Shown piece by piece: positions 9,833 to 18,900 of a stretch of DNA of 64,000 nt; within the stretch, counting starts at the first letter, position 1, and each line of letters starts with the position of its first letter. Under the pieces are notes generated by a model. That model saw only the letters and a list, made by a program, of their open reading frames with translations. It made no database searches and was not told where the DNA came from. The position numbers and the translations under genes were made by a program. This DNA comes from Pseudozobellia sp. WGM2 (lineage in GTDB: Bacteria; Bacteroidota; Bacteroidia; Flavobacteriales; Flavobacteriaceae), in assembly GCF_017810075.1 (NCBI RefSeq), contig NZ_JADNYK010000001.1:434001-498000 (forward strand), read 5' to 3'.

Positions 9833-10264
9833 ATGAAAAATAAGATATTGTTCTATGCTTTGCTCGGGCTGGTTACCCTTGTAGGTAATGCCCAGTCTGA
9901 ATACCCCAAATCACAAATTGAAAAAGGGGTAACAGAGCTCTATGAAGCCATGGTAACCCAAAACAAGACAAAGCTTGATAAACTGACCATGACAGACCTT
10001 ACCTATGGTCATTCGAGCGGAACGATAGAGAATAAGAAAGAATATATAGAGGCTATAATGACCGGTTCTTTCGATTTTTCTTCTATAATTCCGGAAGATC
10101 ATAGTGTGATAATTTCTGGTGATACCGGTATCTCTCGTCATCTTTTTGTCGCTAAGGGAACCAATAATGGGGAACCTGCAGACGTTCGTATCGGTGTTAT
10201 GATGACATGGCAAAAAATTAAAAATAAATGGCTACTACTTGCCCGTCAAGCCTATAAACTTTAG
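9833..10264 (+). CDS. Exported NTF2/SnoaL-like protein (DUF4440 type)
   Basis: A 143-residue protein with a Sec signal peptide (MKNKILFYALLGLVTLVGNAQ) and a single cone-shaped NTF2-like domain at about 27-143. Supporting patterns are VTELYEAMVTQNKTKLDKL near the start, LTYGHSSGTIENKKEYIEAI in the middle and the closing strand MMTWQKIKNKWLLLARQAYKL. The family includes isomerases, dehydratases and non-enzymatic binding proteins, so activity cannot be assigned. Sitting between an exported RraA-like protein (29 bp upstream) and a keto-acid-type carrier (15 bp downstream), it is likely part of the same periplasmic process, for example as an isomerase or a binding protein. Confidence 0.8.
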   Translation: MKNKILFYALLGLVTLVGNAQSEYPKSQIEKGVTELYEAMVTQNKTKLDKLTMTDLTYGHSSGTIENKKEYIEAIMTGSFDFSSIIPEDHSVIISGDTGISRHLFVAKGTNNGEPADVRIGVMMTWQKIKNKWLLLARQAYKL

Positions 10265-10279
10265 TGTAAATACCATACC

Positions 10280-11380
10280 TTGAAAAAAATCAACCTTTAC
10301 TCCATTAGCTTAGGCATTTCGGCTGTTTTATTGATATTGATTATCGCAATGATCGTCTCTGGCAATATTCAGCAAGCCGGTATACCATTTTTATTGTTTT
10401 TTGCTTTTTTGGCCCTCGGCTTTAGCGGCTACCAGTCATTGAACGGTCTCGTTTTTACCACTATGATTTTCGCCGGGGTTTCCGTTGCACTTTATTATCC
10501 TGATCTATTTACCTATATCGGCGATTTTAAGCTTACAGCGCTAATTATACCTTTGATCCAGATAATAATGTTCGGTATGGGTACTTCTATGAGTATCAAA
10601 GATTTTGCCTCGGTGTTCAAGACTCCAAAAGGTGTGGTGATAGGCGTAGCCGCCCAGTTATTGATTATGCCTATCGTTGGTTTCGGCTTGGCCAAGATGA
10701 GCGAATTTCCTCCAGAAATAGCGGCAGGTATCGTATTGATCGGTTGTTCACCTAGCGGAGTTGCCTCAAACGTTATGGCTTACTTGGCGAAGGCGAATTT
10801 GGCACTTTCGATTACCATTACTTCAATTGCGACCTTATTGGCCCCTTTTCTCACTCCACTTTTGATGAAATTATTGGCAGGTGAGTTTATAGAAATTAAT
10901 GTTCTCGATATGATGTGGAGCATTACCAAGATGATTATTCTACCTATTGGCGCTGGACTTATTTTCAACAAATTATTCAATACCAAATGGTTAGATAAAG
11001 CTATGCCCATTGTGTCGATGCTCGCCATCGGTATTATTATAACCATAATTACCGCGGCAGGTAGAGATAGTCTCTTGGATATTGGCGGCATTTTGATGCT
11101 ACTCGTATTGATTCACAATCTTTTCGGCTATAGTCTGGGTTATGGCTTTGCCAAACTCTTTAAAATGCCAGAACAAGATGCACGTACTATTGCCATTGAG
11201 GTAGGTATGCAAAATGGAGGACTAGCTTCTGGCATAGCGAATTCCTTAGGCAAAATAGCAACTATGGGGCTTGCCCCCGCAGTTTTCGGTCCGCTAATGA
11301 ATATTACAGGTTCGATTTTAGCTTCTTACTGGCATAAAAGACCGCCTAAAACAGAATTAGAGAACGTGGTTATCGAATAA
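10280..11380 (+). CDS. BASS-family (bile acid:sodium symporter-like) transporter
   Basis: A 366-residue integral membrane protein with about 10 hydrophobic segments. It shows the BASS signatures GMGTSMSIKDFASVF and GCSPSGVASNVMAYLAKANLALS near the crossover region, and EVGMQNGGLASGIANSLG in the last third, where Na+ ligands lie in structurally known relatives. The family imports organic anions; characterised members include ketopantoate (PanS), pyruvate (plant BASS2) and 2-keto acid transporters. The start appears to be a TTG at 10280; no closer ATG keeps the first membrane segment. It lies 15 bp after the NTF2-like gene, so a role in importing the keto-acid product made by the exported enzymes is an attractive inference. 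Confidence 0.9.
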   Translation: MKKINLYSISLGISAVLLILIIAMIVSGNIQQAGIPFLLFFAFLALGFSGYQSLNGLVFTTMIFAGVSVALYYPDLFTYIGDFKLTALIIPLIQIIMFGMGTSMSIKDFASVFKTPKGVVIGVAAQLLIMPIVGFGLAKMSEFPPEIAAGIVLIGCSPSGVASNVMAYLAKANLALSITITSIATLLAPFLTPLLMKLLAGEFIEINVLDMMWSITKMIILPIGAGLIFNKLFNTKWLDKAMPIVSMLAIGIIITIITAAGRDSLLDIGGILMLLVLIHNLFGYSLGYGFAKLFKMPEQDARTIAIEVGMQNGGLASGIANSLGKIATMGLAPAVFGPLMNITGSILASYWHKRPPKTELENVVIE

Positions 11381-11578
11381 CATGCACTAGCTAATTTTTC
11401 TTTTCAAACCTCTATGTAATAGAGAAATATCTCATTTGATTTATTTATTGTTATACGAATATCGATTCATACTTTTATAAGTATCATAGCCTCATTTTTT
11501 TGGCATAAATCTTTATTTTCGGGCTGTCAAGAATATCCATTATATTCGTAAAAAGTGAATTTAACTAATCAATAAATA

Positions 11579-12619
11579 ATGAAAAAAGTAGTGACTTTTG
11601 GGGAGATTATGTTGCGATTGTCCCCTCCTGGGTTTTTAAGATTTTCTCAAACGGCAAGTTTCGACGTAGTCTATGGCGGTGGTGAAAGTAATGTGGCGGT
11701 TTCCTTGGCCAATTACGGGGTTCCGGTAGATTTCGTTACTCGACTTCCAAAAAATGATATAGGCGAATGTGCCCTTATGGAAATGAGGAAACGAGGTGTC
11801 GGTACCGATAAGATTGTATATGGTGGTGACCGCTTGAGCATCTACTTTTTAGAAACAGGCGCGGTAAGTCGTGGTAGTAAGGTCGTTTACGATAGGGCTC
11901 ATTCCGCTATAGCGGAGATTGAAAAAGGAATGATTGATTGGGATGCCGTCTTCGAAGGTGTAGAATGGTTTCATTGGACGGGTATAACACCGGCCATTTC
12001 ACAAGGGGCTGCAGATGTATGCTTAGAAGCGGTAAAAGCGGCTAGCGAAAAGGGTATCACTATATCTACCGACTTAAATTACAGGGCAAAACTCTGGAAT
12101 TATGGGGGAGATAGGGAAGCCATTATGACCGAACTGACTTCGTATTGCGATATTATCTTAGGAAATGAAGAGGATGCCGAAAAGCACTTTGGTATTCACC
12201 CTGAAGGATTAGATGTACATAAAGATGGTGCAGATGTGAAGGCAGAAGCATTTTTATCGGTTTGTAAGCAAATGATGAAGAAATTTCCAAAGGCAAAAAA
12301 AGTAATTACTACACTTCGAGGTTCTATTTCAGCATCACACAATACATGGGCAGGTGTACTTTGGGATGGCGAGAAAATGTATGAGACCCGTCAATATCAA
12401 ATTACCGATATCGTTGATAGAGTGGGGGGAGGCGATTCTTTTATGGGCGGCTTAATTTATGGCTTGTTGAAATACCCCGAAGACGATCAGAACGCACTCG
12501 ATTTTGCAGTGGCAGCTTCCTGCTTAAAGCATACCATTAAAGGTGATGCCAACCTAGTAACTGTTTCTGAAGTTGAAAAACTAATGGGCGGCGATGCATC
12601 CGGAAGGGTGGCTCGATAA
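11579..12619 (+). CDS. kdgK: 2-keto-3-deoxygluconate kinase (PfkB family)
   Basis: A 346-residue ribokinase/PfkB sugar kinase. The N-terminus MKKVVTFGEIMLRLSPPGF and the first substrate loop VVYGGGESNVAVSLANYG are typical of 2-keto-3-deoxygluconate kinases. The C-terminal PfkB signature DRVGGGDSFMGGLIYG at about 278-293 carries the catalytic Asp and the anion hole. The reaction phosphorylates KDG to KDPG with ATP in the cytoplasm. It is followed 46 bp later by the KDPG aldolase gene, and uxuA/uxuB/kduD homologues nearby supply KDG, which makes the assignment firm. A 198-bp AT-rich spacer separates it from the BASS gene and probably contains its own promoter. Confidence 0.92.
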   Translation: MKKVVTFGEIMLRLSPPGFLRFSQTASFDVVYGGGESNVAVSLANYGVPVDFVTRLPKNDIGECALMEMRKRGVGTDKIVYGGDRLSIYFLETGAVSRGSKVVYDRAHSAIAEIEKGMIDWDAVFEGVEWFHWTGITPAISQGAADVCLEAVKAASEKGITISTDLNYRAKLWNYGGDREAIMTELTSYCDIILGNEEDAEKHFGIHPEGLDVHKDGADVKAEAFLSVCKQMMKKFPKAKKVITTLRGSISASHNTWAGVLWDGEKMYETRQYQITDIVDRVGGGDSFMGGLIYGLLKYPEDDQNALDFAVAASCLKHTIKGDANLVTVSEVEKLMGGDASGRVAR

Positions 12620-12665
12620 AAATAACTCTACTTAATAACTACAACATAAATTTTAATAAATATAG

Positions 12666-13334
12666 ATGGCTAAATATTCAAGAATTGAAGTAGCTCAGGT
12701 AATGAAGGAAACAGGAATGGTTCCTTTGTTCTATCACCCCGATATTGAATTGGGTAAAAAAGTGCTAAAGGCATGTTTCGATGGGGGTGCCCGTTTAATT
12801 GAGTTTACCGCCCGAGGAGATTTCGCTTACGAAGTTTTTCTAGAATTGAACAAGTTTGCTCTTAAAGAATTGCCGGGCATGATTATGGGCGTTGGCTCTA
12901 TTACCGATGCCGGGGCAGCTAGTATGTTTATGCAGATGGGTGCTAACTTCATTGTAACACCGACTCTTCGCGAAGATATCGCGATTGTTTGTAACCGTAG
13001 AAAAGTGCTTTGGTCACCAGGTTGTGGTACTTTAACAGAAATTAATAGAGCAGAAGAACTAGGGTGCGAAATCATCAAGTTGTTCCCAGGTTCTACCTAT
13101 GGTCCTGGCTTTGTTAAAGCTATAAAAGGCCCTCAACCGTGGACGAGCATTATGCCAACAGGAGGGGTAAGTACCGAAGAAGATAACCTTAAAGGTTGGT
13201 TCGGCGCCGGTGTTACCTGTGTGGGTATGGGCTCACAGCTTATAAGTAAAGACATTCTTGCGAGTAAAGACTATGCTGGTCTTGAAGCCAAGGTAAAAGA
13301 TACCTTGGCCTTGATCAAGAACATTCGAAGTTAA
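12666..13334 (+). CDS. kdgA: KDPG/KHG aldolase (2-keto-3-deoxy-6-phosphogluconate aldolase)
   Basis: A class I aldolase splitting KDPG into pyruvate and glyceraldehyde 3-phosphate. The 222-residue protein has Glu46 in LIEFTARG and the Schiff-base Lys138 in [12 protein letters not shown], matching Glu45 and Lys133 of E. coli Eda, plus the phosphate-binding [10 protein letters not shown] region. It lies downstream of kdgK on the same strand and completes the lower branch of uronate catabolism. Its TAA stop shares three bases with the stop of the convergent uxuA gene, so there is no room for a terminator between them. Confidence 0.92.
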   Translation: MAKYSRIEVAQVMKETGMVPLFYHPDIELGKKVLKACFDGGARLIEFTARGDFAYEVFLELNKFALKELPGMIMGVGSITDAGAASMFMQMGANFIVTPTLREDIAIVCNRRKVLWSPGCGTLTEINRAEELGCEIIKLFPGSTYGPGFVKAIKGPQPWTSIMPTGGVSTEEDNLKGWFGAGVTCVGMGSQLISKDILASKDYAGLEAKVKDTLALIKNIRS

Positions 13335-14536
13335 TTTTCGAAGTAAGATTTTCTAATACCTAATTCCAATCCTCGTAATTCTGCCAAACCGCGTAAGCGG
13401 CCAATAGCGGAATAACCGGGATTGGTTTTTTTATGCAGATCGTCTAACATTTGATGTCCGTGATCGGGCCTCATTGGTATCAGACTATCCTTTCTGCCTT
13501 CCTCTTTTCTTCTCTTTTCCTCTTTGAGGATTAATTTGATGAGATCGTACATAGGCACATCTCCCTCCAAATGGTTTGCCTCGTAAAAATTTCCTTTGCC
13601 GTCTCTTTGGGTACTTCTTAAATGTAAAAAGTGAACCCGATCAGCGAATCTTTCGAACATTTGTGGAATATTGTTGTCTTCCCTTGCACCTAATGAACCG
13701 GTACAAAAGGTAATTCCGTTGTGAATGGAAGGTACTTTATCAAAGATATAAGCATAATCTGCTTCCGTTCCCATAATTCTAGGCAATCCCAAGATAGAGA
13801 ATGGTGGATCATCTGGATGAATACAGAGCATAACTCCAACCTCTTCGGCAATAGGCACTACCTGCTCCAGAAAGTACACAATGCTGTTTCGCATTTCATC
13901 TTCACCAATGTTTTCATAAGTGTCCAAAATAGTCTGAAATTTAGACAAATCGAATCCTTTTTCGGGAACCGGATAACCTTCTGAAGAACCGGGTAAACCG
14001 GCAATAATGGTTTTTACCAACTCCCAGATATCATTTTCAGACATTTCTTCATGCCTTTTTTTGGCGGTATCAATCTGTTCTTGAGTATAGGTGGCTTCTG
14101 CATTCGGTCTTTTTAATATAAAAAGATCAAAGGCTGCCAAGGCAATAAATTCAAAGGATAAGGCTTTTGAGCCGTCTTTCATTTCTAGATCAAGGCTTGT
14201 ACGCGTCCAATCTAAAACCGGCATGAAATTATAGCATACAGTGGTAACCCCGCAAGAAGCTAAGTTTTTTAGACTCACCTTGTAGTTTTCAATATGCTGT
14301 TTATAATTGCCCTGTTGTGTTTTTATATTTTCATGAATGGGCAAAGATTCTACCACAGACCAAACCAAACCATTTTCCTCTAAATGGTTTTTTCTTTTAT
14401 TGATTTCATCAACGGACCATACTTCACCATTGGGTATATGATGTAAAGCGGTAACAATACCGGTAGCTCCAGCTTGCTTAATATCTTGTAGGCTCACCGG
14501 GTCACTAGGCCCGTACCAACGCCATGTTTGTTCCAT
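13331..14536 (-). CDS. uxuA: Mannonate dehydratase
   Basis: A 401-residue enzyme of the UxuA family, a TIM-barrel protein distinct from the enolase superfamily. It dehydrates D-mannonate to 2-keto-3-deoxygluconate in the hexuronate pathway. The family start [20 protein letters not shown], the central [15 protein letters not shown], the metal/active-site region [30 protein letters not shown], and [19 protein letters not shown] are all present, as is [10 protein letters not shown] near the C-terminus. Length is normal. The gene upstream on the same strand (42 bp gap) encodes a UxuB-type SDR, so the two form a uxuBA operon. Its product feeds KdgK, encoded just across the convergent junction. Confidence 0.95.
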   Translation of the reverse strand: MEQTWRWYGPSDPVSLQDIKQAGATGIVTALHHIPNGEVWSVDEINKRKNHLEENGLVWSVVESLPIHENIKTQQGNYKQHIENYKVSLKNLASCGVTTVCYNFMPVLDWTRTSLDLEMKDGSKALSFEFIALAAFDLFILKRPNAEATYTQEQIDTAKKRHEEMSENDIWELVKTIIAGLPGSSEGYPVPEKGFDLSKFQTILDTYENIGEDEMRNSIVYFLEQVVPIAEEVGVMLCIHPDDPPFSILGLPRIMGTEADYAYIFDKVPSIHNGITFCTGSLGAREDNNIPQMFERFADRVHFLHLRSTQRDGKGNFYEANHLEGDVPMYDLIKLILKEEKRRKEEGRKDSLIPMRPDHGHQMLDDLHKKTNPGYSAIGRLRGLAELRGLELGIRKSYFEN

Positions 14537-14578
14537 AATTATCGTAAGGGTATTAAGTTGTTCTTAAATTTTAGGTGT

Positions 14579-15385
14579 CTATACACCGCTGAATGCACTA
14601 AATCCACCATCTATAGGTAAAACAATGCCAGTAATAAACTTAGCGGCATCACTACTTAGAAACTGCACGGCGCCATTTAATTCTTCTACTTCACCGAAAC
14701 GTTTCATGGGCGTATTTCTAATAATGTCTTCACCTCTCTGGGTATATGACCCATCTTCATTGGTCAAAAGAGCCCTGTTCTGCTTTCCAATAAAAAATCC
14801 TGGTGCGATAGCATTCACACGTACGCCTTCACCAAATTTAAGGGCCATTTCAACGGCCATCCAACGGGTGAAATTTTCCATGGCCGCTTTTGATGCGGAA
14901 TATCCCGCAACTCTTGTAATTACACGTTCCACCGCCATAGAAGAGTAATTGATAATTACACCCTCTTTTTGTTCAGACATGGCTTTACCGAATACTATCG
15001 AAGGTATTACGGTACCATTAAGATTTAGATCGGTAACTGTTTTGAAAGCATCGATAGATAAATCGAAAATAGTTTTATCGACGCCAATAGTCGCACCTGG
15101 TAAGTTACCTCCCGCGATGTTCAAGAGAATATCAATTCTGCCAAAATCTGAAAGTATTTGATCTTTTACGGTTTCTAAACTTTTTTCATCAAGAATATCT
15201 GCTTCATACGCTTTTGCAGAACCTCCAATAGCATTGATTTCTTCGATTAATTCAGTAAGTGAAGATTCTTTTCTGCTCAGTAATGCCAATTTAACACCGG
15301 CTTCAGCAAAACTCTTTGCTATACTGCCCGCAAGAGATCCACTTGCACCTGTTATAATGGCAATCTTGTCTTTGATGCCGAACAT
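14579..15385 (-). CDS. uxuB: SDR-family D-mannonate oxidoreductase (fructuronate reductase)
   Basis: A 268-residue classical short-chain dehydrogenase. It has the nucleotide-binding turn TGASGSLAGSIAKS, the NIAGG variant of the NNAG motif, and the catalytic SSMAVERV...YSASK Ser-Tyr-Lys set, ending in IDGGFSAFSGV. This matches the SDR-type D-mannonate oxidoreductases found beside uxuA in Bacillus and Bacteroidota, which replace the unrelated long-chain UxuB of E. coli. It reduces D-fructuronate to D-mannonate with NAD(P)H. It lies 42 bp upstream of uxuA. The assignment depends partly on this neighbour; an alternative is another sugar-acid SDR. A near-consensus -7 box (TATCTTCG, read on the minus strand) lies at 15412-15419. 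Confidence 0.82.
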   Translation of the reverse strand: MFGIKDKIAIITGASGSLAGSIAKSFAEAGVKLALLSRKESSLTELIEEINAIGGSAKAYEADILDEKSLETVKDQILSDFGRIDILLNIAGGNLPGATIGVDKTIFDLSIDAFKTVTDLNLNGTVIPSIVFGKAMSEQKEGVIINYSSMAVERVITRVAGYSASKAAMENFTRWMAVEMALKFGEGVRVNAIAPGFFIGKQNRALLTNEDGSYTQRGEDIIRNTPMKRFGEVEELNGAVQFLSSDAAKFITGIVLPIDGGFSAFSGV

Positions 15386-15518
15386 GTTTTATAGTTTTTA
15401 AGATTGAAAGCCGAAGATAAAACAATATCTATTAAAACCTAAAAGTGTATGGTTTATACTTAAAAAAGCAACAAAAAAACTTTACATTTAGAGAAACAAA
15501 ACGAGCAAAGGCTATTTT

Positions 15519-16349
15519 ATGAAAATCTACAAAATTTCAACAGGTGCGATTATTGAACATGAATCAAAATTCTATTTTAAAAGTGTCGATAATTGGGATG
15601 TCTTTTTAAATCGAAAAAATTTATTTCAAGCTTTAAAAAATGATTTAGTGCACTTTGAAGATTTCAATGGAGATATAGAGAATGAAAACTTGGAGAAACC
15701 TATGGGCAGTCATGAAATATGGGCATCGGGGGTGACCTATATGCGCAGTAGAACAGCAAGAATGGAGGAGTCTAAAAAAGCAGGCGGTGACACTTTTTAC
15801 GATAGGGTCTATGACGCAGATCGCCCCGAACTTTTCTTCAAGGCTACACCGCAACGAACTGTAGGCCAGGGAGGAACCGTAAGAATTCGTAAAGATTCCG
15901 GTTGGGATGTTCCAGAACCTGAGTTGACCCTATTTATAAGTTCACAAGGTAGTATTGAAGGGTACACCATCGGCAATGACATGAGCTCGCGAAGTATAGA
16001 AGGCGAAAACCCTTTGTACTTGCCCCAGGCCAAAACATATGAAGGTTGTGCCGGGCTCGGACCATGTATTTACGTACCAGAAGAGCCTATTGCCCCTGAG
16101 ACCACAATAGAACTGGAAATTTTGAGAAATGGAAACCAAGTTTTTAACGATAAGATTCCGATCAGTCAAATGAAACGTAAGCATACTGATTTGGTGGAAT
16201 ATTTATTCAGGGAATGTAATTTCCCGAACGGATGTTTTCTTATGACGGGCACGGGCATTATACCACCGGACGAATTTACACTCAAATCAGGTGATGAAGT
16301 TCGAATAAGTATTGACGAAATTGGAACGCTTGTAAATTTTGTAGGCTAG
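15519..16349 (+). CDS. Fumarylacetoacetate hydrolase-family protein, probable 2,4-diketo-3-deoxy-L-fuconate (or rhamnonate) hydrolase
   Basis: A 276-residue FAH-superfamily enzyme. The metal-binding pattern GWDVPEPELTLFI supplies the acidic ligands, and GNDMSSRSIEGENPLYLPQ plus KTYEGCAGLGP follow in the right order; TGTGIIPPDEFTL closes the fold. In non-phosphorylative L-fucose and L-rhamnose routes this family hydrolyses a 2,4-diketo-3-deoxy sugar acid to pyruvate and L-lactate. The adjacent mutarotase, FucP-type symporter, SDR, lactonase and dehydrogenase make that the best reading. It is divergent from the uxuBA operon (133-bp spacer) and convergent with the mutarotase gene 10 bp away. Other FAH reactions (acylpyruvate hydrolysis) cannot be excluded. 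Confidence 0.83.
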   Translation: MKIYKISTGAIIEHESKFYFKSVDNWDVFLNRKNLFQALKNDLVHFEDFNGDIENENLEKPMGSHEIWASGVTYMRSRTARMEESKKAGGDTFYDRVYDADRPELFFKATPQRTVGQGGTVRIRKDSGWDVPEPELTLFISSQGSIEGYTIGNDMSSRSIEGENPLYLPQAKTYEGCAGLGPCIYVPEEPIAPETTIELEILRNGNQVFNDKIPISQMKRKHTDLVEYLFRECNFPNGCFLMTGTGIIPPDEFTLKSGDEVRISIDEIGTLVNFVG

Positions 16350-16359
16350 GCCTTTAAGC

Positions 16360-16707
16360 CTAATCAAGTTTGAAAATTTTGTCTAGAGAAATCCACTTTT
16401 CGCCATTGTTGGCCCAAGGTAGGGCTTGTTGAAATTTCCACATTAATTTTTCCCAATTTTGAACGGCCGGGTTGTTAGCATCCATCTCGGCCTTTTTAAT
16501 GGGGTCAAAAGTTTCATCGACCTCCATAATCATAAACATGCGATTTCCGGTCAAATAGATTTCCATAGCAACGACCCCCGCATCTTTTATACTTTCGATT
16601 ATTTCTTTGGGTACCGAGCCAGGTGCATGATGGGCCTTATACTCTTCAATCAATTCTTTATCATCCTTTAAATCACAAGAATAGCAAAAGCGTTTTGTAT
16701 TACTCAT
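16360..16707 (-). CDS. L-rhamnose/L-fucose mutarotase-like protein (RhaM family)
   Basis: A small ferredoxin-like-fold protein that interconverts sugar anomers. I use the ATG at 16707, which lies inside the last 8 bp of the preceding transporter gene and gives 115 residues starting MSNTKRFCYSCDLKD. An ATG at 16749 would create an unlikely longer leader. Family features are EEYKAHHAPGSVPKEIIESI, in which the His residues match the substrate-binding region, then AMEIYLTGNRMFMIMEVDE, and the terminal WFQQ/WKF-like region ending EKWISLDKIFKLD. It is the last gene of the operon from the Zn-dehydrogenase. The overlap with the transporter implies translational coupling. Whether fucose or rhamnose is handled cannot be read from the sequence. 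Confidence 0.85.
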   Translation of the reverse strand: MSNTKRFCYSCDLKDDKELIEEYKAHHAPGSVPKEIIESIKDAGVVAMEIYLTGNRMFMIMEVDETFDPIKKAEMDANNPAVQNWEKLMWKFQQALPWANNGEKWISLDKIFKLD

Positions 16708-18034
16708 CGATTGGGGTTTTATGGTATTTCTGATATACATTTTTTCCATAGAGAACCACTACCAGAAAACAGAGTAAGGAGAGTATAAACGAGAATCGCA
16801 TTTCTGAAACTCCTAAAAAGGTCACATCTTCATAACCAACTCCTCCGAAATCGAGCATATACCCTTGTAGGTAGGGGAGCAGGGCCCCACCGACAATGGC
16901 CATGACCAAGAAGGCTGCCCCAAATTTAGCATCTTCACCTTGCCCTTCGAGTGCAATACCATAGATCGTAGGAAACATAATGGACATAAAGAACGAGGTA
17001 AAAATTAGGGCGTAAATACCTAACATTCCAGGTAAAAATATGGCACCTAATAGGGTAAGCATGGCTCCTAGGCCGAAGTACATTAATAATTTACCAGAAT
17101 CTATTTTAGCCAACAGTGCTGTACCAATAGTTCTGCCGACCAAAAATACGATATAACCCGCCAGCCCATACCACACAGCAGACTGAGCGTCTATACCCAG
17201 CGTTTCTGCGTATTGGTAAACATAGGTCCAACACATGATTTGCGCTCCCACATAAAATATTTGGGCCACCACGCCAAAAACGAATCTTGGTTGTTTCCAA
17301 AGTCTTTTGACCGACTCTGAAAACTTAACTTTGGCCTCTTGGTTTTTATTCTGAGGCATTTTCACCAAACTTATAATTAGAAAGAAAAGTAACACGACGA
17401 CCCCTAATATGACATAGGGATTTCTAATAATTTCAAGGTCACTGGTTCTTATAATACTTTTACCTGCTTCGTTGAGCGTATCGTAAATGGGAATGCCCTC
17501 TTCAGACACATCATCGGAACGTAAGGCACCCAATACAAAGTTCTGAGCGATCAAGAGCCCGATTATCGAACCCATGGGGTTGAACATTTGAGCGAAGTTC
17601 AACCGTCTAGTCGCGGTTTCATCAGAACCCATTGACAGAATATAGGGGTTGGCCGTAGTCTCTAAAAAGGCGAGCCCAAAAGTCAAAATATAAAGTGCCG
17701 CAAGAAAGAAGCCATAACTTTCGTTCGCAGCCGCAGGCCAGAACAATAGGGCACCGGTGGCATAGAGCGCAAGACCGAGCAAAACTCCTTTTTTATAAGA
17801 GTATTTATTTACAAACAAGGCAGCAGGTAGCGCCATGGTAAAATACCCGCCATAAAATGCAAGTTGTACCAAAGATGCTTGGGTATTGCTAAGCTCTAAA
17901 ACTTTTTGAAAACCACGAACCATGGGGTTGGTCATGTCGTTCGCCAGGCCCCAAAGTGCGAAAAGTGAGGTAATAAGTATAAATGGTAGTAATACGGATT
18001 TTGAGACCACAGGGGACTTCACATCTTTAATCAT
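16700..18034 (-). CDS. fucP: FucP-type L-fucose:H+ symporter (sugar MFS transporter)
   Basis: A 444-residue 12-segment major facilitator protein of the fucose/glucose/galactose permease subgroup. Landmarks are the first helix with FALWGLANDMTNPMVRGFQ, a close match to the FucP start pattern that carries substrate-contact residues, ETTANPYILSMG in helix 4-5, RLNFAQMFNPMGSIIG in helix 5, and MFPTIYGIALEGQGEDAKFG in helix 10. It would import L-fucose, or a related sugar, with protons across the inner membrane. It lies between an SDR gene (25 bp upstream) and the mutarotase gene (8-bp overlap), consistent with deoxysugar uptake. Confidence 0.88.
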   Translation of the reverse strand: MIKDVKSPVVSKSVLLPFILITSLFALWGLANDMTNPMVRGFQKVLELSNTQASLVQLAFYGGYFTMALPAALFVNKYSYKKGVLLGLALYATGALLFWPAAANESYGFFLAALYILTFGLAFLETTANPYILSMGSDETATRRLNFAQMFNPMGSIIGLLIAQNFVLGALRSDDVSEEGIPIYDTLNEAGKSIIRTSDLEIIRNPYVILGVVVLLFFLIISLVKMPQNKNQEAKVKFSESVKRLWKQPRFVFGVVAQIFYVGAQIMCWTYVYQYAETLGIDAQSAVWYGLAGYIVFLVGRTIGTALLAKIDSGKLLMYFGLGAMLTLLGAIFLPGMLGIYALIFTSFFMSIMFPTIYGIALEGQGEDAKFGAAFLVMAIVGGALLPYLQGYMLDFGGVGYEDVTFLGVSEMRFSFILSLLCFLVVVLYGKNVYQKYHKTPIDE

Positions 18035-18059
18035 ATGCTGTATTTGGTTGGTAACGATT

Positions 18060-18854
18060 TTATTGTTCGGTCAAGAGAGCACGGTCTAAATGAACGTAAC
18101 CTCCGTCTACAAATATAAACTGTCCTGTAGTATGAGACGACCTTTCTGAGATAGTAAATAAGCAAGTGTCGGCGATTTCTAAAGTTTCGGTCATGCGATT
18201 TTCTAGCGGAATTTTCTTTACGATAGATTTTAATTTCGCTTCGCCGTTCGGCAATGTTTTGATCCAACTATCGTAAGATGGGGTCCAGCTTTCAGCAATA
18301 ATAATGGCGTTTGAACGTATGCCAAACGGAACTAAATCGACCGCCCACTCACGAGTTAAAGCTAATACACCACCTTTTGAGGCTGCATAACCCGAGGTTC
18401 TGCCTTGTCCGGTCAACGCAACCTTAGAACCAATGTTTAAAATGTTTCCTTTTGATTTTTTCAAAAATGGGAGTGCGTGTTTGACGATTAAAAAATAGCT
18501 GACCATATTGAGTTTCAGCGATTGCATAAACTCTTCATATGAGGCATCTAGGCCGACTCCGTCATTTACACCTACGTTGTTAAGTACAACATCAATTCTC
18601 CCGTATTTTTCGGCAATCGTTCGTATAGCGTTTTCAATTTCCTCGGGTTTGGTGACATCTGTCTTACAGAAAAGGGCATCAATACCTTTCTTCTGTATTT
18701 TTTCTGCATATTGATATCCGCGGTCATTTCTATCGATAATAGCGGGTATCGCTCCTTCGTCGACCAAACGGCTTAGAATGGTTTCACCGATACTACCTTC
18801 CTTTCCGGCAGCCCCGCAGATTACTACTACTTTATCTTTTAGTTTTAAATCCAT
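18060..18854 (-). CDS. SDR-family oxidoreductase, probable deoxysugar or deoxysugar-acid dehydrogenase
   Basis: A 264-residue short-chain dehydrogenase. The nucleotide-binding turn is an atypical CGAAGKEGSIGETI, with extra residues compared with the usual TGxxxGIG. The NNVG motif, the catalytic Ser in NIGSKVALTG and the YAASK active-site pair are intact, and the protein ends in VDGGYVHLDRALL. In L-fucose/L-rhamnose oxidation, SDRs act either as the first dehydrogenase (sugar to lactone) or as the 2-keto-3-deoxy-acid dehydrogenase before the FAH hydrolase. This gene lies between the lactonase (46 bp) and FucP (25 bp) genes, so either step fits. I cannot tell which from sequence alone. Confidence 0.82.
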   Translation of the reverse strand: MDLKLKDKVVVICGAAGKEGSIGETILSRLVDEGAIPAIIDRNDRGYQYAEKIQKKGIDALFCKTDVTKPEEIENAIRTIAEKYGRIDVVLNNVGVNDGVGLDASYEEFMQSLKLNMVSYFLIVKHALPFLKKSKGNILNIGSKVALTGQGRTSGYAASKGGVLALTREWAVDLVPFGIRSNAIIIAESWTPSYDSWIKTLPNGEAKLKSIVKKIPLENRMTETLEIADTCLFTISERSSHTTGQFIFVDGGYVHLDRALLTEQ

Positions 18855-18900
18855 TACTTTTTAATTTTAAAGTGCCAACGTCCGTCCGTGGTCTTTATTC

